Source of the DNA: Quisquiliibacterium sp.
GTDB lineage: Bacteria; Pseudomonadota; Gammaproteobacteria; Burkholderiales; Burkholderiaceae_E
Assembly (NCBI GenBank): GCA_030830765.1
Contig: JAURMJ010000403.1
Coordinates: forward strand, 1-7,555
Reading direction: 5' to 3'
Length of the DNA stretch: 7,555 nucleotides
Below, in pieces: positions 1-6,390 of this stretch. Numbering within the stretch: position 1 is the first letter of the stretch; every line of letters starts with the position of its first letter. The translations under genes and the position numbers were made by a program. The notes beneath the pieces were generated by a model. That model saw only the letters and a list, made by a program, of their open reading frames with translations. It was not told the DNA's origin and did no database searches.

Positions 1-479
1 GCGCCCATGCTGCGCGCCGCAACCATGTACTGCGGATCGATTGTGCGGATCCCGGCTGCGGTCGAGAGCACCACCGGGAAGAAGGCATAGATTCCGGCAA
101 ATGCGATCTTCGACTCCGGACCGACACCGAACCAGGCCGTGAACACCGGATACAGAATCACAATTGGAATCGCATACAGGCTCGAGAAGACCGGCAGCAG
201 CAGGGAGCGCATCCTGGCCAACCCGCCGACCATCGCGCCCAAAGTGATGCCACCGCCACAGGCAATCAGCATGGAAAGAAGAATCTCGCCAACCGTCGTC
301 AGCATTGCCAGACCGTAGATGCGCCAGTCGGACACCAGCACCGTGAGTGTTTTTGACAGAGAGGGCAGGAACAGTTCGGGCAACAGCCCCGTGCGCGGGA
401 TCAGTTCCCACCCGAGCAATGCGGCCACCAACATGGCCTGTCGCACGCGCGCAGGAGCTGGCAGCCTGTTGGCTCGCAT
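1..479 (-). CDS. ABC transporter permease, second membrane subunit (partial, 3' end outside window)
   Basis: Inner-membrane subunit of a NitT/TauT (SsuC/TauC)-type importer. The first 159 codons lie in the window and the C-terminus runs off the left edge. The ATG at 479 overlaps the stop of the ATPase gene by one base (TGATG), and a GGAG at 492-489 lies 9 nt upstream, so translation is probably coupled. Visible are a short N-terminal hydrophobic segment (about residues 14-25), a conserved LLPELFLPS stretch, a membrane segment around 58-85, the family-typical SSLYAIPIVILYP around 101-113, and another hydrophobic stretch around 126-140. The window ends inside the cytoplasmic EAA loop (VAARSMGA) that docks on the ATPase. 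It differs clearly from the other permease of the operon, so the two probably form a heterodimeric pore. Family assignment is secure; the substrate is unknown. Confidence 0.9.
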   Translation of the reverse strand, partial: MRANRLPAPARVRQAMLVAALLGWELIPRTGLLPELFLPSLSKTLTVLVSDWRIYGLAMLTTVGEILLSMLIACGGGITLGAMVGGLARMRSLLLPVFSSLYAIPIVILYPVFTAWFGVGPESKIAFAGIYAFFPVVLSTAAGIRTIDPQYMVAARSMG

Positions 480-1282
480 CAATGCGCACTCCGTATCTGC
501 TGCCAGATCCGCTCGCGCAGGCCGCCAAAGGTATCGGTCGCCATCATCTCGTAGGTGCGAGGCCGCGGCAGATCAATCGCAATCCGGTCGATGATCCGCC
601 CGGGTCGTGCTGACATCACCAGAACCTCGTCAGCCAGATACACCGCCTCGGTGAGGCTGTGTGTAATGAAAACGACCGTCTTGGATGTGGTCGACCAGAT
701 CCGCAGCAACTCATGCCCCATGGTCATCCGGGTCTGCTCATCCAGTGCAGCAAACGGCTCATCCATCAGCAGCACCGGCGGATCCTGCACCAGTCCGCGG
801 GCGATCGAGACGCGCTGTTTCATGCCGCCGGACAACTCGTGCGGATAGCGATCCGCAAATCCTTCCAGCCCGACCAGCGCGAGCATGCGCAATGCCCGCT
901 CCCGGCGCTCCGCCTTCGGATCCTTGCGCAGACTCAGCGGAAATTCGACGTTCTGCACCGCAGTCAGCCAGGGGTACAGACTCGCCTCCTGAAAGACAAC
1001 GCCGACCCGCCTCGGATCCGGTTCAGGAATCGGCGCTCCATGACAAAGCAACTCCCCCGAAGTCTGAGCCCGCAGACCGGCCATCATCATCAGCAATGAG
1101 GTCTTGCCGCATCCGCTCGGCCCGACAATCACGGTGAATTTCCCTGAATCGACGGTCAGCGAAATATCATCCAGCGCCTTGACTTCGCCATTCACGCCAT
1201 CGTAGATATGGCTGAGGTTTCTGACCTCAATCGCAGCGCCGCCTGATTGCGTCGCGGCCCCTAACTGCGCCAGTTGCTGCAT
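479..1282 (-). CDS. ABC transporter ATP-binding protein, NitT/TauT (SsuB/TauB) type
   Basis: Cytoplasmic ATPase that powers import through the two adjacent permeases. All nucleotide-binding motifs are intact: Walker A GPSGCGKTS (residues 54-62), Q-loop Gln98 (VVFQE), signature LSGGMKQR (150-157), Walker B LLMDEP (171-176, Asp174 and Glu175), D-loop AALD (178-181) and switch His208. The 267-aa length and the ARPGRI segment near residues 225-230 are typical of the nitrate/sulfonate/taurine subfamily. The ATG at 1282 lies inside the upstream permease gene, giving a 22-bp overlap; a good GGAGG (1291-1287) sits 4 nt before it. The stop shares a base with the next permease start. Nothing in the sequence discriminates the substrate. 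Confidence 0.97.
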   Translation of the reverse strand: MQQLAQLGAATQSGGAAIEVRNLSHIYDGVNGEVKALDDISLTVDSGKFTVIVGPSGCGKTSLLMMMAGLRAQTSGELLCHGAPIPEPDPRRVGVVFQEASLYPWLTAVQNVEFPLSLRKDPKAERRERALRMLALVGLEGFADRYPHELSGGMKQRVSIARGLVQDPPVLLMDEPFAALDEQTRMTMGHELLRIWSTTSKTVVFITHSLTEAVYLADEVLVMSARPGRIIDRIAIDLPRPRTYEMMATDTFGGLRERIWQQIRSAH

Positions 1283-2013
1283 CTTTCCTCCAGCCAGCGG
1301 ACAGATTCATTGAACAGAATTGCGATTGCTGACAGCAGCACAATGCCCGCAAAAAGCTCAGGCATCTGGAAGTTCTCCCCCCAACTGCCGATCAGGTGAC
1401 CGATGCCTGTCCGTGAAGCGTACATCTCCGCAATCATCACGCCCGTAAAGTTGAAGATCATCGAGATCCTGATGGTTTCGAGCAGCATCGGCAGCATGCT
1501 GGGCACATAGACCCGCAGGATCAGCTGCGTGCGGGTCGCTCCATAGGAGCGGGCTACCTCGATGTATTCATTTTTGACCGACTCAACGCAGGCCGTGGCG
1601 CTCATCAACACGACAAACGTTGTTGTAAAGGCCGCATAGGCAACTTTCTGCGCAAACGTGATCCCGAAGACCAGGATGAACATTGGCAGGAAAATCGACT
1701 TCGGGATGCTGAAAACATAGAACAGCAGCGGCTTGAAGATCGCCCCGAGATATGGCTTTTCCGCGATCAGCACGCCAAGCAGCGTCCCCAGTGGAATCGC
1801 GATCAGAAACGCCACGATCACTTCGGCAGAGGTCACTGCGATGGCGTCATGCACTTTCGAGCGCTGCAACAGGCGTCCCAGCGTCGTCATCACTTCACTG
1901 ATCGGAGGCAAAAGCGCTGGGTCGACGATTTGCAGTCTGGGAAGAAACTCCCAGACTGCAAGAAAACCCAGCAGCAAAGCCGCCCGCGCTATTGTTTCAG
2001 TCAGCCGTGTCAA
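1261..2013 (-). CDS. ABC transporter permease, first membrane subunit
   Basis: Inner-membrane permease of the BPD_transp_1 family, SsuC/TauC-like, 250 aa. Hydrophobic segments are visible around residues 8-24, 63-84, 93-118, 124-142, 182-200 and 219-235. The cytoplasmic EAA loop (about 144-171) contains EVARSYGATRTQ followed by RVYVPSMLP, the usual ATPase-docking element. The start is not certain. The frame opens at a stop near 2031-2029 and the only standard early start is TTG at 2013, with a weak ribosome site; the next in-frame ATG (codon 42) would remove the first membrane segment. An out-of-frame ATG-AAT-TGA (2018-2010) overlaps this TTG. The gene follows the binding-protein gene by 49 bp and overlaps the ATPase gene by 22 bp. 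Confidence 0.93.
   Translation of the reverse strand: MTRLTETIARAALLLGFLAVWEFLPRLQIVDPALLPPISEVMTTLGRLLQRSKVHDAIAVTSAEVIVAFLIAIPLGTLLGVLIAEKPYLGAIFKPLLFYVFSIPKSIFLPMFILVFGITFAQKVAYAAFTTTFVVLMSATACVESVKNEYIEVARSYGATRTQLILRVYVPSMLPMLLETIRISMIFNFTGVMIAEMYASRTGIGHLIGSWGENFQMPELFAGIVLLSAIAILFNESVRWLEERCSNWRS
1287..1291 (-). promoter_or_regulatory. Ribosome binding site of the ATPase gene inside the permease gene
   Basis: GGAGG lies 4 nt before the ATG at 1282, within the last codons of the upstream permease. It supports this start and the 22-bp overlap. Confidence 0.7.
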
Positions 2014-2062
2014 TTCATTCGTCGCAAATCAGAGCGGGCGAAGACCAAAGGCACCCCGACCA

Positions 2063-3067
2063 TCAGGTCGTGGGCACCGGCTTGAACTTGGTCGTGAAGA
2101 TCTCGGTTGCCGGAGCAAGATCCTTCATGCCAATCAATGCCCCCATTGAAAGCGCGCGCTCCATCCATTCAAGCTTGAATTCCCCGGTCGAGGACAGCTT
2201 GACGATATTCCCGTCCAGTTCGGCCGCGGCAATCGGATCAGGAATCTCATCGACCTCGGCAATGAGTTTCACAGCCGTAGCGCGATTCGCGGGATTACGC
2301 AGGAAACCCACTCCGCCGTACAGCGCATTCAGCGCCTTCTGCAGATCCTGCGGTCTTCCGGCAATCACCTTGTCCGTTGCGATCCATGAGCCAGTCGAGT
2401 GCGCCGGGACCTGGGCGCCGAAGTCGCAGATCGAACGTGCCTGCCCGGCCTGGATCAGCTTATAGGTCAGCGGCGAATAGAGCACCGTGGCGTCAATGTT
2501 GCCGCTCAGCAAGTTGGGAACCAGGCCTCCACCGCCAAGGGGTACTCGCGTGAACTCGATCTTCTGGTCTGCCATCGCCCAGCGCGCCAGGATATCGGTG
2601 CCTGAACCGGCCGAGGTGATGCCCACCTTCTTGCCCGCCAGATCCTTGAGCGTCTTGATCGGCGACCCCGGTTTGACCACCAGATGCCAACCAAAATAAC
2701 CGAGTGCACCATTGCCGACACAGCGAGCCATGACGCCTTTTTTCAGACCCGCTGCGACGCTGGATGAGGAGTTGTAGACGATATCCGCAGCACCAGCAGC
2801 CAGTGCCTCGAAGCCCTCGGCGCCACTGCGGTAAATCGTGATTTCCGCCTGAACACCTTCCTTGTCGAACAGCTTCCGGCGCAAGGCCGTTTCAGCAATG
2901 ATGGTCGGGAAATAGGTCTTGGTTGGCACGCCAATCCGGATCAATGGACGAGACTGCGCAAGCGCGATTCCCGGTGCCGCCACAGTCGCCGCTCCGCCCA
3001 GCGTAATGATTCGGCGCAACCGGTCAGGAGTTGGGCGCGCCTGACTCGGATCTTTTCGATCGTTCAT
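2063..3067 (-). CDS. ABC transporter periplasmic substrate-binding protein, NMT1/THI5-like
   Basis: Exported solute receptor of the importer, 334 aa. The reading frame is open up to 3175, but ATG 3067 is chosen because AAGGAG (3079-3074) lies 6 nt upstream and because it puts a proper signal peptide at the N-terminus: twin arginines at residues 18-19 (RLRRIITL), a hydrophobic core around 20-35 and an ALA-Q cleavage site near residue 37. The RR motif makes Tat export possible; Sec is the alternative. The mature protein begins with PLIRIGVPTKTYFPTI and contains FDKEGVQAEI, GAADIVYNSSSS, the lobe hinge LAGKKVGITSAGSGTD and GNIDATVLYSP, all characteristic of NMT1-like (NitT/TauT) binding proteins. 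Members bind thiamine precursors, sulfonates, riboflavin, aromatic acids and others, so the ligand cannot be read from the sequence. Confidence 0.93.
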   Translation of the reverse strand: MNDRKDPSQARPTPDRLRRIITLGGAATVAAPGIALAQSRPLIRIGVPTKTYFPTIIAETALRRKLFDKEGVQAEITIYRSGAEGFEALAAGAADIVYNSSSSVAAGLKKGVMARCVGNGALGYFGWHLVVKPGSPIKTLKDLAGKKVGITSAGSGTDILARWAMADQKIEFTRVPLGGGGLVPNLLSGNIDATVLYSPLTYKLIQAGQARSICDFGAQVPAHSTGSWIATDKVIAGRPQDLQKALNALYGGVGFLRNPANRATAVKLIAEVDEIPDPIAAAELDGNIVKLSSTGEFKLEWMERALSMGALIGMKDLAPATEIFTTKFKPVPTT

Positions 3068-3073
3068 TGATGT

Positions 3074-3079
3074 CTCCTT
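3074..3079 (-). promoter_or_regulatory. Strong ribosome binding site that fixes the binding-protein start
   Basis: AAGGAG with a 6-nt spacer to the ATG at 3067. It argues against the longer in-frame extension that begins at 3175. Confidence 0.8.
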
Positions 3080-3098
3080 CGTTTTTGACCTTGGTCTG

Positions 3099-3129
3099 TC
3101 GGGACTGCGTGTCACGCACGCAGTCCCGA
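3099..3129 (-). promoter_or_regulatory. 13-bp perfect hairpin in the leader of the binding-protein gene
   Basis: The arms 3099-3111 and 3117-3129 are perfect reverse complements around a 5-nt loop (3112-3116). On the minus strand the hairpin ends about 31 nt before the ATG at 3067 and about 19 nt before the Shine-Dalgarno. No T-run follows on either strand, so a simple intrinsic terminator is unlikely. Possible roles are an mRNA-stabilising or processing stem that raises expression of the binding protein over the rest of the operon, an attenuator, or a protein operator. The structure is seen directly; the role is inferred. Confidence 0.6.
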
Positions 3130-3165
3130 AGTCGTAACGTGCCGGACAAAGCCATCCCGTGACAA

Positions 3166-3185
3166 CGCAAGGCACAGCCCTTGCG
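3166..3185 (-). terminator. Possible weak terminator after the Tgl-like gene
   Basis: A 7-bp perfect stem (3166-3172 with 3179-3185, CGCAAGG/CCTTGCG) has a 6-nt loop and starts about 30 nt after the stop of the 387-aa gene. Only a short TTGT follows on the minus strand, so any termination would be partial. It could separate the Tgl-like gene from the transporter genes. Confidence 0.3.
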
Positions 3186-3214
3186 GTCCGATTTATCCAC
3201 CAAGCGGAAATCGA

Positions 3215-4378
3215 TCAGTCGGGCAGTTCCACGGAGCAGCTGTCAGGCAGCACGAAGCGGGGGACCTCACGCTGATAGTCGATCGCGCCGCCATCGGCAT
3301 TGATCGGATTGACATCCTGGTACCGGTACATCTGCTCGGCGATGGCTGCGACCTCCTCGGGCCGCTGCAGATGCTGTGCGACAGCCTCGTCCACCAGATC
3401 ATCGTTGATCGTCGGTTCCTCACCTTCACGCGTTTCTATCCCGAAACGCCAGCAGTAGATTTCCAGCATTTTGGAATCGACAGTGAACGGCTTTTCCTGT
3501 TTCCAGAAATTCGCGAAATGTCCGCTGCCCAGATAAAGAACGAATGATCCTTCGTAGCCGGCCACATCAGCTGACAGTGGTTCGGGGTTCCGGAACCAGA
3601 CACGATCGCCTGGAACATACCAGCGCTTGGGTGCCGGGCAAGTCGCCGTACCGACCGGCGAAAGAAAGGCGGCCTCGAAGGCGTCTGCCATCAATGGCCC
3701 CTTATGCCATTGACGTTCCATGGCCGCGTAGAGCGCCGGGTTCGAGTGCTGCGCCTCGCGCGCCATTGCAAGCAGTACAACATATTCGGAGGCTCGCTTA
3801 CAGGAGAATGCATAGCGTGCCTCCGGCGTTTTCGGATGCAGCGCAAGATCCAGTCCCTCGGCCAGCGACTTGCCCGGATTCAGCCGAAACCCGACTCCCT
3901 CGACATAGGTCCAATGCGAGACCGGGCGATTCACGGCGGTCGCATGAAAATCGACCAGCGTGCTTGACGCCGCATCGACGATGCCGCAGCGCACTCGAAA
4001 CTGCGCCAGCAATTCATCGAAGTTCGGAAAGCTCAGCTCCATCGGACTGACAAGCCAGGCCAGCCAGATTTCCGCCTCGACGGCCGCCTCCGCGTCGGGC
4101 GCCAGTGCGCCGGTCAACCTCGCGGTGTCCAGATCCGCCAGCAGTTCGGCCGGTGCCCCACTCAGATCGAGCCGAAATCGATGACACAGCCGATCGCGGA
4201 CAGTCTCGACCGCATGACGCACCCTGGTCTGCAGACCCGCGCGCTCAAAATGGGCCTGAAGCGCCTTGATTCCCGAACCGTCGGCCGTCTCATTGCCAAC
4301 TGGCACAGTAATCCCTGCGCATGCACAGGCCAGCCCGTCGACCAAAGCGGCCGACGAAATCCCCGTCTCATCCGTCAT
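3215..4378 (-). CDS. Divergent Tgl-type transglutaminase-like protein
   Basis: A 387-aa protein without a convincing signal peptide, so probably cytoplasmic. Residues about 110-305 resemble Bacillus protein-glutamine gamma-glutamyltransferase (Tgl, about 245 aa), compared from memory. Matches are FDELLAQFRVRCGIVDAA (120-137), SHW near 154-156, RYAFSCKRASE (188-198) against the Bacillus YAFECATA that holds nucleophile Cys116, QWH (223-225), and PGDRVWFRNPE (256-266) against LGDCLYFKNPE. Cys193 is thus the candidate nucleophile. The Bacillus Glu115, Glu187 and His200 positions appear to be Ser192, Ser278 and about Asn290, although Glu276 and His287 lie close by. Extra regions of about 100 residues (N-terminal) and 80 residues (C-terminal, acidic) have no recognised domain. 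The ATG at 4378 has only a weak ribosome site. Homology is fairly likely; cross-linking activity is unproven, and amidase or acyltransferase roles are possible. Confidence 0.6.
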   Translation of the reverse strand: MTDETGISSAALVDGLACACAGITVPVGNETADGSGIKALQAHFERAGLQTRVRHAVETVRDRLCHRFRLDLSGAPAELLADLDTARLTGALAPDAEAAVEAEIWLAWLVSPMELSFPNFDELLAQFRVRCGIVDAASSTLVDFHATAVNRPVSHWTYVEGVGFRLNPGKSLAEGLDLALHPKTPEARYAFSCKRASEYVVLLAMAREAQHSNPALYAAMERQWHKGPLMADAFEAAFLSPVGTATCPAPKRWYVPGDRVWFRNPEPLSADVAGYEGSFVLYLGSGHFANFWKQEKPFTVDSKMLEIYCWRFGIETREGEEPTINDDLVDEAVAQHLQRPEEVAAIAEQMYRYQDVNPINADGGAIDYQREVPRFVLPDSCSVELPD

Positions 4379-4493
4379 CTCAAGAAACCCGAAAGAATCC
4401 CAACAGCGCGGCGCATCCTGTCCGGCCCGGTCGCTGAGCAGATTTCACTGCCTCTTTTTTAGGCGAACCGGGACCTTGCCCACGGCCGACAAA

Positions 4494-4523
4494 AGTAAAT
4501 CGCATCAGGCCGTCAGTCGTCAA
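4494..4523 (-). promoter_or_regulatory. Putative sigma70 promoter for the Tgl-like/transporter operon
   Basis: On the minus strand TTGACG (4523-4518) is followed after 18 nt by TTTACT (4499-4494), matching 5 of 6 and 4 of 6 consensus bases. Transcription would start near 4487, giving a leader of roughly 110 nt before the ATG at 4378. Assigned by eye only. Confidence 0.4.
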
Positions 4524-4588
4524 TGGTCGTCTCGCTCGCCCGAACCAGCAGCTGAGCGCGCAAAGGCGGGAACCCACGGCCGGGCGTG

Positions 4589-4611
4589 CAATGGCCGGAG
4601 TCGGGCCACTG
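4589..4611 (-). terminator. Stem-loop after the aspartate dehydrogenase gene, possible terminator
   Basis: In minus-strand RNA the arms 4604-4611 and 4589-4596 form an 8-bp stem with one G-U pair and a 7-nt loop, beginning about 15 nt after the stop codon. No U-tract follows, so it is at best a weak intrinsic terminator or a 3'-end stabilising stem. Confidence 0.3.
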
Positions 4612-4626
4612 CCGCCCCCTCGAGGA

Positions 4627-5448
4627 TCAGGTGCCGACGGCCAGCGGCGCGCGCATTTTTCGCAGCAGCGCACGCACGCTCTGCGCAACAATTCGACCGG
4701 TCTTCGGATTCTCGGACGGAATATTTTCGATGGTCATGGTGAACCGGGCCGAATCCGAGTCCACTTCGATCGTATGCGTGTTTCGGGTAACGCCAGGATC
4801 AGCCCAGATTTCGAGGGTTGTCTTTTCAGGACCGATACCGGCCAGCGACAACGCAACCACAACATTCAGGTTCGCAGGAAAACCTTTGGCCGCTGCCCGC
4901 GCATTGCCCTCAAAGACCTTCTTGGCCGAGGTCAATCCTTCGACCGAGATATTGTGTTCAATCAGATGCGGCGCTCCGGCCAGTCCTTTCGGCGGCTTGC
5001 GCGTGACCATCCGGACCGAATGAATCTGTCCTTCGGCAGCCGCAGCCACGGCATCCAGACCGATCAGCGCCCCCGTGGGCACAAGGAGCCGGCCGGCGGA
5101 TTCGCGGGCCAGTTCGATCAGCTCTTCGTTGAACAGCAACGCGCTGACAGACAGAACCATCACCGATTTGCCCTGCTTCAGAAACGGCGTGGCAATCCGT
5201 GGCAGCAGCGCCGCCGGCGCGCACTCGACCACCAGGTCGGCATGAGGCTCCAGCGCATCAATCTCGCAGACAGGCACAGGGCAATTGATTGAATCGAGAA
5301 AACGTCGCGCCTTGTCAGCATCCCGAGCACTGACCGCGCTCAGGACAACACCCGGCAGCGGATCCTGCCAAAGCGAGCGGGCCAGCGCCTGACCAATCGC
5401 GCCAAGTCCGGCCAATGCAATGCGTAATTGAGGAAGCTTCGCGCTCAC
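4627..5448 (-). CDS. nadX: L-aspartate dehydrogenase (NadX family)
   Basis: NAD(P)-dependent oxidoreductase (EC 1.4.1.21) that converts L-aspartate to iminoaspartate, which either hydrolyses to oxaloacetate and ammonia or feeds quinolinate synthesis. The 273-aa length fits the family. Visible are the Rossmann loop GLGAIG (residues 14-19), ADLVVECAP (70-78), PTGALIGLDAV (124-133), TRKPPKGL (149-156), NVVVALSLAGIG (195-206), and ADPGVTRNTH (217-225), whose final His corresponds to the family's conserved catalytic histidine. The start is GTG at 5448, supported by AAAGGAG (5462-5456) 7 nt upstream. It is transcribed divergently from the amidohydrolase gene. No nadA, nadB or nadC is nearby, so a catabolic use of aspartate or a close analogue is at least as likely as NAD synthesis. 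Family call is strong; the exact substrate is inferred. Confidence 0.88.
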   Translation of the reverse strand: MSAKLPQLRIALAGLGAIGQALARSLWQDPLPGVVLSAVSARDADKARRFLDSINCPVPVCEIDALEPHADLVVECAPAALLPRIATPFLKQGKSVMVLSVSALLFNEELIELARESAGRLLVPTGALIGLDAVAAAAEGQIHSVRMVTRKPPKGLAGAPHLIEHNISVEGLTSAKKVFEGNARAAAKGFPANLNVVVALSLAGIGPEKTTLEIWADPGVTRNTHTIEVDSDSARFTMTIENIPSENPKTGRIVAQSVRALLRKMRAPLAVGT

Positions 5449-5455
5449 AATCGGT

Positions 5456-5462
5456 CTCCTTT
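5456..5462 (-). promoter_or_regulatory. Ribosome binding site deciding the GTG start of the dehydrogenase
   Basis: AAAGGAG lies 7 nt before the GTG at 5448 on the minus strand; no competing ATG exists at the family N-terminus. Confidence 0.75.
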
Positions 5463-5540
5463 CCGGATCTCCTTAGAATGCGGTGAGTTTACCGAGGCTG
5501 GCCGAACGACTGTCGCCGCTTCATCGAAAAATCGGAAAAC

Positions 5541-5544
5541 GGAG
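5541..5544 (+). promoter_or_regulatory. Ribosome binding site deciding the GTG start of the amidohydrolase
   Basis: GGAG followed by a 6-nt spacer and GTG at 5551. It supports the shorter protein over the in-frame ATG at 5428, which would overlap the divergent dehydrogenase gene. Confidence 0.65.
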
Positions 5545-5550
5545 TTTCCA

Positions 5551-6342
5551 GTGCACCCTTATTCTCTGCATGAGGCGGATTCGCCTTTGCTGATCAGCAT
5601 GCCGCATGTCGGCACCTACATCCCGGAGTCTTTGCATGACCGGCTTGTGCCACGCGCTCTTGAGGTTGAAGACACCGACTGGTTCATGGACCGACTCTAC
5701 GACTTCGCGGCGGGTTTGGGTGCAAGTCTGCTGATCCCGACGCACAGCCGCTATTACGTCGACCTGAACCGTCCGCCGGACAACCAGCCGATGTATCCGG
5801 GGCAGAACAACACCGGTCTGTGCCCGACCCGATTCTTCACAGGGGATACGCTGTACCGTGATGGCATGGAGCCGGATGAAGAAGAGATCGCGCAACGGGT
5901 CAGCACTGTCTGGAATCCCTATCACGAGGCCTTGAGCGCCCAGCTTGAGCGTCTGCGCGTACGTCATGGTCATGTGGTTCTTTTCGATGCGCACAGCATC
6001 AAAGGGGAATTGCCCTGGCTGTTCGAAGGACGTCTGCCGGACATGAATCTGGGCACTGCAGACGGCAACAGCTGTGCTGACAGCCTGCGCAACCGAGTCA
6101 CTGAGGTCTTTGCGGGCCAGCGAGATTACTCATGGGTCATGGACGGCCGCTTCAAAGGGGGCTACATCACCCGAACCTACGGTCGCCCCACACAAAACGT
6201 GCATGCAGTGCAACTTGAAATGAGCTGGCGCGCGTACCTGGATGAGACACCGCCCTACCGCTGGCACGCAGACAAGGCAGCAGCTCTCAGACCGCTGCTG
6301 GAGCAACTGATGCATGCATTTCTCAGTTGGACTCCGGTCTGA
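5551..6342 (+). CDS. N-formylglutamate amidohydrolase-family enzyme (FGase/HutG-like)
   Basis: Cytoplasmic, probably zinc-dependent amidohydrolase of the FGase family (PF05013). The classical reaction releases formate from N-formyl-L-glutamate (EC 3.5.1.68) at the end of histidine degradation. The 263-aa length agrees with deformylases. Family motifs run the full length: SMPHVGTYIP (16-25), DTDW (41-44), SRYYVDLNRPPDNQPMYPGQ (66-85), DAHSIKGELPWLFEG (146-160), LPDMNLGT (162-169), DGRFKGGYITRTYG (198-211) and VHAVQLE (217-223). GTG 5551 is preferred because GGAG lies 6 nt upstream and homologues begin at this point; the frame is open back to 5428, but that extension overlaps the neighbour and lacks family similarity. 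No other hut genes are near, so the substrate may be another N-formyl or N-acyl amino acid, such as N-formylaspartate. Family call is strong. Confidence 0.9.
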   Translation: MHPYSLHEADSPLLISMPHVGTYIPESLHDRLVPRALEVEDTDWFMDRLYDFAAGLGASLLIPTHSRYYVDLNRPPDNQPMYPGQNNTGLCPTRFFTGDTLYRDGMEPDEEEIAQRVSTVWNPYHEALSAQLERLRVRHGHVVLFDAHSIKGELPWLFEGRLPDMNLGTADGNSCADSLRNRVTEVFAGQRDYSWVMDGRFKGGYITRTYGRPTQNVHAVQLEMSWRAYLDETPPYRWHADKAAALRPLLEQLMHAFLSWTPV

Positions 6343-6390
6343 ATTCATCGAAGCCGCACCGAATCAAACTGCTCAGGAGTTGATCAGTAA

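Larger units (their letters stand above)
4379..4626. other. 248-bp intergenic region between the dehydrogenase and Tgl-like genes
   Basis: No convincing gene was found. It holds a stem-loop just after the dehydrogenase stop (4589-4611), a plausible minus-strand promoter (4494-4523) and an isolated T-run on the plus strand (4455-4460). The size suggests that the Tgl-like gene and transporter form their own transcription unit. Confidence 0.6.
5449..5550. promoter_or_regulatory. Divergent promoter region between dehydrogenase and amidohydrolase genes
   Basis: These 102 bp must drive both genes. The plus strand has a TAGAAT (5474-5479), a good -10 match with no clear -35. The minus strand has GCGACA (5516-5511) 19 nt before TAAACT (5491-5486), a weak promoter candidate. 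An imperfect palindrome CGGTGAGTTTACCG (5481-5494) overlaps the minus -10 candidate and could be an operator. Boundaries are clear; the individual sites are tentative. Confidence 0.45.

Noticed and set aside
3068..3175. In-frame N-terminal extension of the binding protein from 3175
   Set aside because: It would bury the signal peptide, contains the 13-bp hairpin, and is superseded by ATG 3067 with AAGGAG at ideal spacing.
3068..3214. TPP (THI-box) riboswitch upstream of the NMT1/THI5-like gene
   Set aside because: Looked for because some NMT1-like proteins bind thiamine precursors; the conserved CUGAGA core and other THI-box elements are absent.
4438..4460. Plus-strand intrinsic terminator (GCAG...CTGC followed by a T-run)
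   Set aside because: The stem is only 4 bp and there is no plus-strand gene upstream to terminate.
4380..4691. 103-aa minus-strand open frame spanning the gap before the Tgl-like gene
   Set aside because: It overlaps the 3' end of the dehydrogenase gene in another frame, is Arg/Pro/Gly-rich, has no clear ribosome site and includes the candidate promoter.
4591..5292. 233-aa open frame on the plus strand opposite the aspartate dehydrogenase
   Set aside because: Arg/Gln/His-rich shadow of the real gene with no recognisable domain.
5428..5550. In-frame N-terminal extension of the amidohydrolase from ATG 5428
   Set aside because: It would overlap the divergent dehydrogenase start and its ribosome site, and the extra residues do not fit the family; GTG 5551 has a proper ribosome site.
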